Assembly: GCA_041609995.1 (NCBI GenBank)
Contig: JBFIPU010000021.1
Location: 1-31,182 of the forward strand
Origin: JABDOU01 sp041609995
Lineage (GTDB): Bacteria; Actinomycetota; Acidimicrobiia; Spongiisociales; SHLN01
Length of the DNA: 31,182 nucleotides
Reading direction: 5' to 3'
In this document: piece by piece, positions 1-6,496 of the stretch
Layout: each line of letters begins with the position of its first letter
How positions within the stretch are numbered: the first letter of the stretch is position 1
Translations under genes and position numbers: made by a program
Notes under the pieces: model-generated
Seen by the model: the letters and a program-made list of their open reading frames with translations, nothing else
Database searches by the model: none
What the model was told of the DNA's origin: nothing

Positions 1-791
1 AGGTTGGTGACAGCCCGGGCGACCGGCTCGGGGGCGATCAGCCAACCCACCCGCCATCCGGTCATTGCGTAGGTCTTCGAGACCCCATTGATGACCACGC
101 ACCGTTCGGCGACATCGGGCACCTCCACCGGGATCGAAGAGAAGCGGTTGTCACCGTAGATCAGGTGCTCGTAGATCTCATCGGTCATGACCCACAGCCC
201 CCGGTCACGAGCCCATTCTCCGACCGATCGAACCTCGTCCGGCGTGTACACGGCTCCCGTCGGGTTGGACGGCGAGACGAACAACAGCACCTTGGTGGTC
301 TCGGTGACAGCCTTCTCCAGCTGATCGATCGTGACCTTGAACCCCATCGACAGGTCGGTCGGAATGACCTTCGCCACCCCTCCGGCCAGCCGGATGCCCT
401 CGGGGTAGCTCACCCAATACGGCGCCGGCAACAGGACCTCGTCGCCGGGGTCCAACAGCGCCGCAAACGACTGATAGATCGCCTGCTTGCCTCCGTTGGT
501 GATCACCACCTGCGCCGGCGACACCTCCAAGCCCGAATCGCGCCAGGTCTTGGTGGCCACGGCCTCGCGCAACGCCGGCAGGCCGCCCGACGGACTGTAC
601 AAGTGGTTCTGCGGGTCGTAGCAGGCAGCGGCGGCCGCCTCGACGATGTGGGCCGGCGTGGGAAAATTCGGTTGGCCGGCGCCGTAACCGATGACGTCGG
701 CTCCGCCTTCTCGGAGGGCTGCCGCCTTGGCGGTGATGGCGAGTGTCGGTGAGGGAGGAATGGAGCCGACCCGGTCGGATACGCCTGACAT
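1..791 (-). CDS. PLP-dependent aminotransferase, aspartate aminotransferase (class I) family; 3' end cut by the window
   Basis: The product would transfer an amino group between an amino acid and a 2-oxoacid in the cytosol using pyridoxal phosphate. Reading the minus strand from the ATG at 791 gives an uninterrupted ~263-residue N-terminal part that begins MSGVSDRVGSIPPSLTLAIT. It contains the family landmarks GAGQPNFPTP (substrate-side loop), the PSNPTGAVY stretch, the TDEIYEHL segment with the PLP-contacting Asp and Tyr, and NGVSKTYAMTGWRVGW carrying the Schiff-base lysine. This is the classic AspC/AspB arrangement, so general family assignment is firm; the exact amino donor cannot be told. 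The C-terminal small domain lies outside the window. The frame stays open through base 3, so the gene is truncated by the window edge and not broken. The start is supported by a -10-like hexamer 7 nt upstream that overlaps the ppk stop codon. Confidence 0.93.
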   Translation of the reverse strand, partial: MSGVSDRVGSIPPSPTLAITAKAAALREGGADVIGYGAGQPNFPTPAHIVEAAAAACYDPQNHLYSPSGGLPALREAVATKTWRDSGLEVSPAQVVITNGGKQAIYQSFAALLDPGDEVLLPAPYWVSYPEGIRLAGGVAKVIPTDLSMGFKVTIDQLEKAVTETTKVLLFVSPSNPTGAVYTPDEVRSVGEWARDRGLWVMTDEIYEHLIYGDNRFSSIPVEVPDVAERCVVINGVSKTYAMTGWRVGWLIAPEPVARAVTN

Positions 792-804
792 GGAAGCAAT
801 CCTA
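792..804 (-). promoter_or_regulatory. Putative leaderless promoter (-10 TAGGAT) of the aminotransferase gene
   Basis: On the minus strand TAGGAT (804-799) is followed by 7 nt and then the ATG at 791. This spacing would put transcription start on or next to the start codon. The TAG of the hexamer is the stop codon of the upstream polyphosphate kinase gene. No Shine-Dalgarno sequence precedes the ATG. The assignment is inferred from spacing and from the same pattern at other genes in this window. Confidence 0.45.
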
Positions 805-2892
805 CGGTCGGTGCGCAGCCCACGCTCCCCGCCGACTCAGCATCACGGCCTGCGAATCGATGACCTCCTCCCCGTCCTGGACCTGCCGGCGCACGTAGGT
901 GCCGTCGGGCAGCATCACCCGCGCTTTGGTGTTGTCCGAGAGGTGATAGCGGAGGACGTCATCGAGCAGGATCGCTTTCAGCCGCGGATCCTCTATCGGA
1001 AACAGCACCTCGACCCGGTTCCGGAGGTTGCGCGGCATCAGATCGGCTGAACCCAGGTACATCTCGGAGTCACCACCGTTGTGGAAGTAGTAGATCCGCG
1101 AGTGTTCGAGAAACCTCCCCACCACGGAGGTGACGGTGATGTTCTCGCTCAATCCGGGGACACCGGGGCGCAGGCAGCAGATGCCGCGCACCTGCAGATC
1201 GACGATCACACCCTCCTGCGAGGCCCGGTAGAGAGCGTCGACCATGTCGCGGTCGACCAGGGCGTTCATCTTGAACCCCAGATACCCGTTGCCTTTTTGC
1301 CGGTGGGTCTCGATTTCGCGGTCTATTCGGGCGAGGAGCTCATCCTTCATGCCGCCGGGCGCCACCAGGAGTTTGCGAAACTTCTTGGGGACCCCGTAGC
1401 CCGTGATCGAGTTGAAGACCTCGGTGACGTCTTTGCCGATGTCGGGGTCCGCCGTCAGAAGACCAATGTCGGTGTATATCCGGGCGGTCGAGACGTTGTA
1501 GTTGCCTGTCGACAGGTGCACGTACCGGCGCAATCCGTCCAGCTCCTTGCGAACGACCATCGCCATCTTGGCGTGGGTCTTGAGGCCGGCCACCCCGTAG
1601 ACGACATGCACCCCCGCCCGTTCCAACGCCCGCGCCCATTCGATGTTGTTCTCCTCGTCGAAACGCGCTTTCAGCTCCAGCATCACCGCTACCTGTTTGC
1701 CGGCCTCCCGCGCCTCCAGCAAGGCCTCCACGATCGGAGAGTTCGGCCCGACCCGATAGAGCGTTTGCTTGATGGTCACGACGTGCGGGTCGTGGGCGGC
1801 CTCCCGGATGAAGTCGACCACCGGCAGGAAGCTGTCGTAAGGGTGATATAGGAAGATGTCGCGGCGCTGCAGGAGCGAAAACACCGATTCCTCGCCCTCG
1901 AACATCGGTGGGATCTTGGGTACGAACGGCGGGTCCTTCAGGTCTTGCCGCTCGAGGTGGACGAGGTCCATCACGTCGGCAAGTCCGAGCGGTCCGGTCA
2001 TCTCGTAGATCTGGAACGGCGCCACGTCGAGGTTGGCGATCAAGATCTCCCGCACATGATCGGGCATGCTGGAATGCACCTCGAGACGAACGGTGCTGCC
2101 GAATTTGCGGGCGTCGAGCCCCTCTTCGACCGCCACCAGCAGGTCCGACGCCTCGTCCTCCTCGATCTCGACATCCGCGTCGCGCGTGATGCGGAACTGG
2201 TGGACCGAACCGATCTCGGTGCCGGGGAACAGGAGGTCGAGGTTGGCAGTGATGACCTCCTCCAGCCACACGAACTGGACCTCGTGGTAGTCGTCATCGA
2301 GCCCTTCGTAGCCTTCAAAGGGGGCCGGGACCCGCACGAGCCGGCCGACGCTACTGGGGACCTTCACACGGGCGAATCGCTGCCCGAACGTGGGATGCCG
2401 CAGGTCGACGGCGAGGTTCAGAGACAAATTAGAGATGTGCGGGAACGGATGGCCAGGATCGAACGCCAGCGGCGTCAACACCGGGAACACTTCCTTCTTG
2501 AAGTGCCGACGCAGCCGCTTGCGAGGGTCCTCATCGAGTTGGTCATGCGAGACGACATTGATTCCGGCGTCGGCCAGCGCCGGGACCAGGTCCTTTTCCC
2601 ACGTCGCCATGGCGGCTGCCAGATCAGGCTCCAGGCGCTGGCGGATGGCCGTCAACTGCTCGGCCGGGGTCATGCCATCTGGAGGTGCCTCCAACACGCC
2701 GGCACTCAGCTGCCGCCGGAGGCCCGAGACGCGGATCATGAAGAACTCGTCGAGGTTGGTATGGAAGATCGACAGGAACTTGACCCGCTCGAGCAGCGGA
2801 TGGCTGGTGTCCTGGGCCTCCTCGAGCACGCGCTCGTTGAACTCGAGCCAGCTGAGCTCTCGGTTCAGATAGCGGGTTGTGTCGGCTTGCAC
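802..2892 (-). CDS. ppk1: Polyphosphate kinase 1
   Basis: Reversibly transfers the terminal ATP phosphate onto long-chain inorganic polyphosphate. The 696-residue protein has the normal family length. It opens with the N-terminal domain signature YLNRELSWLEFNERVLEEA, followed by the HTNLDEFFMIRVSGL helix. The autophosphorylated histidine is His440 in GLKTHAKM, and the second conserved histidine is His597 in LEHSRIYYFHNGGDSEMY; these correspond to E. coli His435 and His592. The LSTGNYN motif lies between them. The start is GTG at 2892, preceded by AAGGAG about 8 nt upstream. The gene is divergent from the SixA-like phosphatase, with 129 bp between the starts, and its stop codon forms part of the -10 hexamer of the next gene. 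Identity is certain from motifs; phosphate-dependent control is likely from the family but no Pho-box was recognised. Confidence 0.97.
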   Translation of the reverse strand: MQADTTRYLNRELSWLEFNERVLEEAQDTSHPLLERVKFLSIFHTNLDEFFMIRVSGLRRQLSAGVLEAPPDGMTPAEQLTAIRQRLEPDLAAAMATWEKDLVPALADAGINVVSHDQLDEDPRKRLRRHFKKEVFPVLTPLAFDPGHPFPHISNLSLNLAVDLRHPTFGQRFARVKVPSSVGRLVRVPAPFEGYEGLDDDYHEVQFVWLEEVITANLDLLFPGTEIGSVHQFRITRDADVEIEEDEASDLLVAVEEGLDARKFGSTVRLEVHSSMPDHVREILIANLDVAPFQIYEMTGPLGLADVMDLVHLERQDLKDPPFVPKIPPMFEGEESVFSLLQRRDIFLYHPYDSFLPVVDFIREAAHDPHVVTIKQTLYRVGPNSPIVEALLEAREAGKQVAVMLELKARFDEENNIEWARALERAGVHVVYGVAGLKTHAKMAMVVRKELDGLRRYVHLSTGNYNVSTARIYTDIGLLTADPDIGKDVTEVFNSITGYGVPKKFRKLLVAPGGMKDELLARIDREIETHRQKGNGYLGFKMNALVDRDMVDALYRASQEGVIVDLQVRGICCLRPGVPGLSENITVTSVVGRFLEHSRIYYFHNGGDSEMYLGSADLMPRNLRNRVEVLFPIEDPRLKAILLDDVLRYHLSDNTKARVMLPDGTYVRRQVQDGEEVIDSQAVMLSRRGAWAAHRP

Positions 2893-3021
2893 CGGGTCAA
2901 CTCCTTGCCGGATGCTTCGTCGCCGCCCGTAAAATCACCAGCGCAACGACTGATTGTACGGCCCGAACCGACTGCGACGCCAGTAACTTCCGGGCGTGAT
3001 TTACAGGTGGATGGCCGAATC

Positions 3022-3531
3022 GTGAAACGATTGTTACTGCTCCGGCACGGAAAATCCGATTGGGACGCCGCCTATGGCGCCGACTGGGAACGACCTCTTT
3101 CCGCGCGGGGCGAACGCTCTGCGGCGGCGATCGGGCGCTTTGTGGCCCTCACCCACCAGGTGCCGGACCGCATCTTCTCGAGTCCGGCGGTCCGGGCCCG
3201 CACGACCGCCGAGCTGGCTCGCGAGGCGGGAGCGTGGGACTGCCCGCTGGAGGTCCATGACGACTTGTACGGGGCTTCGGCCGGGAGCGCCCTCGCTGTG
3301 ATCCAGCGGGCCCCGGCCGAAGTGAAAGTGCTGCTGGTGGCCGGCCATGAACCCACCACGTCTCAGCTCGTGCGGCTGCTGACTGATGGACACGCCCAGG
3401 TGAAAACGGCGACCCTGGTCGCCATCGACGTTCCGGCCGGCAATTGGTCTGCCGTGAGCCCCGGATTCGGCTCGCTGGCGTGGATGATCAACCCGCGCCT
3501 CCTCACAGACGGATCGCTCGAACTTGGCTGA
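3022..3531 (+). CDS. SixA-like histidine phosphatase (phosphoglycerate mutase superfamily)
   Basis: A small (169-residue) single-domain branch-2 histidine phosphatase. It starts VKRLLLLRHGKSDWD, with the phospho-accepting RHG at residues 8-10 and the second catalytic histidine at His109 in VAGHEPTT. The short length and LLLRHGKSDW start match SixA-type protein-histidine phosphatases and their actinobacterial relatives more than metabolic mutases. The substrate is unknown. The GTG at 3022 is preferred because it starts right at the first beta strand; an in-frame GTG at 3007 would add five residues. Its last 8 bases overlap the next gene, so the two are probably co-transcribed and translationally coupled. 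It lies head-to-head with ppk1, but a functional link to polyphosphate is only a guess. Confidence 0.85.
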   Translation: MKRLLLLRHGKSDWDAAYGADWERPLSARGERSAAAIGRFVALTHQVPDRIFSSPAVRARTTAELAREAGAWDCPLEVHDDLYGASAGSALAVIQRAPAEVKVLLVAGHEPTTSQLVRLLTDGHAQVKTATLVAIDVPAGNWSAVSPGFGSLAWMINPRLLTDGSLELG

Positions 3532-4198
3532 GAAGTACGATGTGATCGGCGATGTGCACGGGTGCCTCCACACACTGAAGGCCCTGATGAACAAGCTCGG
3601 CTACAGCAAGAACGGCAAGCACCCGGATGGCCGCAAGCTGGTGTTTGTGGGCGACGTCATCAACCGGGGCAGTCACTCGACCGAGACCCTGTCGTTCATA
3701 CGAGATCTCGTCAAGAAAGACCGGGCGCTGATGGTGCGCGGCAACCATGAAACCGATTGGGCCAAACGCGTCCTGGCCAGAAAGAAGAGCAACAAGGAAG
3801 CCGTCAAGATCGCCAAGTGGTTGCACGATCTGCCATACCAGCTGCTGCTCGATGACCGCCGGCTGATGATCGTTCATGCCGCAGCCCGCACCGACCTGGT
3901 GGGGGTTATGTCCAACAAAGCCGAGCGGTTCAGCGTTCGCGGACGCCGGGTGGGTGGCAAGGCATGGGACTGGCAGGCCGTCTACCGGGGCGAGCCGTTC
4001 GTGGTGGCCGGGCACGTCCCGGTCGCCAAACCCCGCTTCTCGAAAAAGGGTGGGGGCTCGGTCATCATCGACACGAGTGGATCGCGCCGCAAGGCACGGG
4101 ACCGCTTCACCGGCAAGCGGTTCACCGGCTACCTGACCGCCTTCCGCTGGCCCGAGCGCGAGATCGTCACCAAGAAGACGGTGAGCAAGGACCTCTGA
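3524..4198 (+). CDS. Calcineurin-like metallophosphoesterase, PrpE/ApaH-type
   Basis: A 224-residue dinuclear metal phosphoesterase. All blocks of the bacteriophage-lambda phosphatase/ApaH subfamily are present: GDVHG at 9-13, GDVINRG at 43-49 (usually GDLVDRG), RGNHE at 72-76, the VHAA histidine and the AGHVPV histidine. Members hydrolyse phosphoproteins or bis(nucleosyl) polyphosphates; which applies here cannot be told from sequence. The start is a TTG at 3524 inside the last codons of the SixA-like gene. It places GDVHG at the family's usual distance from the N-terminus, and no ATG fits. The C-terminus is rich in basic residues. Pairing with a histidine phosphatase gives a small two-phosphatase operon. 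Confidence 0.85.
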   Translation: MAEKYDVIGDVHGCLHTLKALMNKLGYSKNGKHPDGRKLVFVGDVINRGSHSTETLSFIRDLVKKDRALMVRGNHETDWAKRVLARKKSNKEAVKIAKWLHDLPYQLLLDDRRLMIVHAAARTDLVGVMSNKAERFSVRGRRVGGKAWDWQAVYRGEPFVVAGHVPVAKPRFSKKGGGSVIIDTSGSRRKARDRFTGKRFTGYLTAFRWPEREIVTKKTVSKDL

Positions 4199-4354
4199 CA
4201 ACAAGACGTCCAAGGACAAACCGACGCTGGCCGGTCAACTCACGGCCTCCCATGGTTCGAACAGGAGACCTCCACCGAGAAAGCGCTGAGAAGGACCTGT
4301 GAGTCCGGGCGTCCGTCCGCAAGCTTGCTCCCTGGGGCCCAATCGGAAATGCCT

Positions 4355-4381
4355 GCGCCGGCCCGACCGTCAGATCGGCGC
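4355..4381 (-). terminator. Possible hairpin terminator downstream of the amidohydrolase gene
   Basis: GCGCCG (4355-4360) can pair with CGGCGC (4376-4381), with extra CGA/TCG pairing inside, giving a GC-rich stem 4 bp past the minus-strand stop codon. There is no clear U-tract. The rest of the 186-bp convergent gap (4199-4384) holds no gene that I can support. Confidence 0.3.
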
Positions 4382-4384
4382 CGC

Positions 4385-5263
4385 TCAGTGGAAGTCGTAG
4401 AGCCGGGTCGGGTTGTCGACGAGGATGAGGTGGCGGGTGGCCTCGTCAGGGGCATGGTCGGCGAGCAGGTCGATGAGGTCGCCGTCGTCCGGCATGTGGC
4501 GCACGTTGGGATGCGGCCAGTCGGTGCCCCACAGGCACCGATCCGGAGCTGCTGCGACGAGCGCTCGAGCGTAAGGAACCACGTCGTCGTAGGGCGGTGT
4601 GCCGTTGGCGGTGATCCGCTCCGCCCCGGAGACCTTCACCCACGCTTTATCGTCCGTGCGCAGCATGGTGAGGAGGTACTGGAACGGTTCCTGGTCGAGC
4701 CCCGCCGTCGCATCGACCCGCCCCATCGCATCGATGATGTAGGGCACCGGAAGCCGCTCGAAGAGGTCGGCATTGGCTGACATGTCCTTGGCGTCGAAGT
4801 GGAGCTCGACATGCCAGCCCAGGGGGACAATCCGCTCGACTTGCCGCCAGAAGAACGTGGGTTCCGGAGCGCCCCCGAGGTGCTTGACGAAGTTGAACCG
4901 GATCCCCCGCACGCCGGCTTCGTGGAACTCGGCGAGATCGGCGTCCGAGTGGGTGTCGTCGATCAGGGCAACCCCTGCGTAGCGTCCCTCGGCGCGGTGC
5001 AACGCGTCGAGCATCGCCGAGTTGTCCGTCCCATGGCACGATGCCTGTACCAGGATCGCCCGGGTGAGCCCCAGCCGATCCTGATGAACCTGCAGCTCCT
5101 CGTAACCCGAATCCGGTGGCGTGTAGGCGCGGTCGGGCGCGAACGGGAAGCGATCGGCGGGCCCGAAGACGTGACAGTGTCCGTTGCACGAGTTCGGCGG
5201 GGGCGTGAAGCGCGTCGGCGGGTGCGGGTTCCGATTGGGGGGTGGGATCGTTCGTTCGAGCAC
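4385..5263 (-). CDS. Amidohydrolase-family TIM-barrel hydrolase, 2-pyrone-4,6-dicarboxylate lactonase (LigI)-like
   Basis: A ~292-residue metal-dependent hydrolase of the amidohydrolase_2 group. The N-terminal metal-binding HxH is in NGHCHVFGP (His29 and His31), followed by the FAPDRAYTPP stretch typical of LigI-like lactonases. Further marks are LVQASCHGTDN, GIRFNFVKHLGG, the strand VELHFDAKD, and the C-terminal catalytic aspartate in WGTDWPHPNV. LigI relatives open cyclic lactones such as pyrone dicarboxylate or muconolactone-like compounds, so a role in aromatic or ring-compound breakdown is plausible but the substrate is not defined. The preferred start is GTG at 5263, one base after the stop of the acyl-CoA dehydrogenase gene; an ATG at 5317 would add 18 residues overlapping that gene. 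Close spacing implies one operon. Confidence 0.85.
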   Translation of the reverse strand: MLERTIPPPNRNPHPPTRFTPPPNSCNGHCHVFGPADRFPFAPDRAYTPPDSGYEELQVHQDRLGLTRAILVQASCHGTDNSAMLDALHRAEGRYAGVALIDDTHSDADLAEFHEAGVRGIRFNFVKHLGGAPEPTFFWRQVERIVPLGWHVELHFDAKDMSANADLFERLPVPYIIDAMGRVDATAGLDQEPFQYLLTMLRTDDKAWVKVSGAERITANGTPPYDDVVPYARALVAAAPDRCLWGTDWPHPNVRHMPDDGDLIDLLADHAPDEATRHLILVDNPTRLYDFH

Positions 5264-5264
5264 C

Positions 5265-6461
5265 TCAGCGATACTCGCCGAGGATGCGACGGGCGACGAC
5301 CATCTTGTGAACCTCATCCGGCCCGTCGTAGATCCGGGCCGCCCGCTCGTGACGGAACCAGTACGAGAGCGGGGTGTCGTCGGTCATGCCCAGCGCTCCA
5401 TGCACCTGGATCGCCCGATCGAGGACCCGCATCAGGATCGGGGCGGCGAAGAACTTGATCATCGAGATCTCGTTGCGGGTGGCCGAGGCGCCGTCGCGAT
5501 CCATGCGGTGGGCGGTGTCGAGCACCATGAGGCGGGCGGCGTTGATCTCGGCCCTGCTCTCGGCCACCCAGTTCTGGATGGTTCCCTGGTCAGCCAGCGC
5601 GCCCGTGCTCGTCAGCTGGCGTTGCACCGCGTGGCGGCACATGAGGTCGAGCGCCCGCTCGGCAATCCCGATCCAGCGCATGCAGTGGTGGATCCGGCCG
5701 GGGCCGAGGCGTTCCTGGGCAATGGCGAAGCCGCCCCCTTCCTCGCCCAGCAAGTTGGATTGCGGTACCCGGACGTCGTGATAGCGCACCTCTGCGTGAC
5801 TCCCCCACCCGGAGCCGACGTCGCCCATCACCGAGATGTTGCGAACCAGTTCGAACCCGGGGGTGTCGGTGGGTACGAGCACCTGGCTGGCACGAGCATG
5901 GCGGCTATCGGCCTCCGGGTTGGTGATGACCATGACGACCGCCAGCGCCGCCCCATCGGCCGATGAGGTGAACCACTTGTGGCCGTTGATGACGTAGTCG
6001 TCGCCTTCTTTCACGGCCGTCGTCGACATCATGGTGGGGTTGGACCCGGCGTGTTCGGGCTCGGTCATCGAGAAGCAGCTGCGGATGTCTCCATTGATGA
6101 TCGGAACCAGCCAGCGCTCTTTCTGCTCCTCGGTCCCGAAGGCGAGCAGGATCTCGCTGTTGCCGACGTCGGGTGCCTGGCAGTTGAAGGCGTAATGTCC
6201 CAACGGGGTGGTGGCCAGCACCTCGCCCACCCGGGCGAACTCGAGGAGCGAGAGCCCCATGCCCCCGTACTCCCGGTCGAAATGGGGTGCCCACCATCCG
6301 TTGTCGCGTACCTTCTGGCGAACGTCGGCGATGGCCGGCTCGACGTTTTCGAACCCGTCGGTGGTCAGTGTTCGCTCCAGCGGATAGAGCTCGGCTTCCA
6401 CGAACTCGCGGATCTCGCCCAGCGTCTTGGCGAGAGGAGCGTCAACATCGGTCAGGGTCAT
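5265..6461 (-). CDS. Acyl-CoA dehydrogenase (ACAD10/11-like FadE)
   Basis: An FAD flavoenzyme that introduces the alpha,beta double bond in an acyl-CoA. The product is 398 residues, the normal length. It has the N-terminal helical domain, the FAD/substrate loop SCFSMTEPEHAGSNPT, the middle beta domain with ITNPEADSRHARASQVLVP, and a C-terminal four-helix domain with IQVHGALGMTDDTPLSYW and the end signature ARIYDGPDEVHKMVVARRIL. The start is ATG at 6461 because GGAGGC lies about 4-9 nt upstream; the frame is open further upstream but has no family homology there. It is the first gene of a two-gene unit with the LigI-like hydrolase, so the pair may act on one ring-derived substrate; this is inferred from context only. 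Confidence 0.93.
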   Translation of the reverse strand: MTLTDVDAPLAKTLGEIREFVEAELYPLERTLTTDGFENVEPAIADVRQKVRDNGWWAPHFDREYGGMGLSLLEFARVGEVLATTPLGHYAFNCQAPDVGNSEILLAFGTEEQKERWLVPIINGDIRSCFSMTEPEHAGSNPTMMSTTAVKEGDDYVINGHKWFTSSADGAALAVVMVITNPEADSRHARASQVLVPTDTPGFELVRNISVMGDVGSGWGSHAEVRYHDVRVPQSNLLGEEGGGFAIAQERLGPGRIHHCMRWIGIAERALDLMCRHAVQRQLTSTGALADQGTIQNWVAESRAEINAARLMVLDTAHRMDRDGASATRNEISMIKFFAAPILMRVLDRAIQVHGALGMTDDTPLSYWFRHERAARIYDGPDEVHKMVVARRILGEYR

Positions 6462-6474
6462 CGGGCCTCCTTGT

Positions 6475-6496
6475 CGGGCCCACCCTATCGGGCCCG
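6475..6496 (-). terminator. Stem-loop between the sugar dehydrogenase-like gene and the acyl-CoA dehydrogenase gene
   Basis: CGGGCCC (6475-6481) and GGGCCCG (6490-6496) form a perfect 7-bp stem with an 8-nt loop, beginning immediately after the stop codon of the gene at 6497. There is no U-run, so intrinsic termination is uncertain. On the minus strand the loop contains TAGGGT (6487-6482), which could be the -10 hexamer for the acyl-CoA dehydrogenase; a double role as operator or promoter is possible. Confidence 0.35.

Noticed and set aside
165..4219. Long open frames antisense to ppk1, the aminotransferase and the metallophosphatase (e.g. 1945-3531 upstream part, 3503-4219).
   Set aside because: They are Arg/His/Asp-rich shadows produced by high GC third positions opposite well-identified genes.
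4250..4270. GGTTCGAA-type sequence resembling a tRNA T-loop.
   Set aside because: No matching acceptor stem, anticodon arm or D-loop could be folded around it.
4253..4302. Short open frame ending AEKDL-stop, resembling the 3' end of the metallophosphatase gene (SKDL-stop at 4198).
   Set aside because: Only about 25 nt are similar and the frame encodes 16 residues without a ribosome site; it may be a small duplication remnant or chance.
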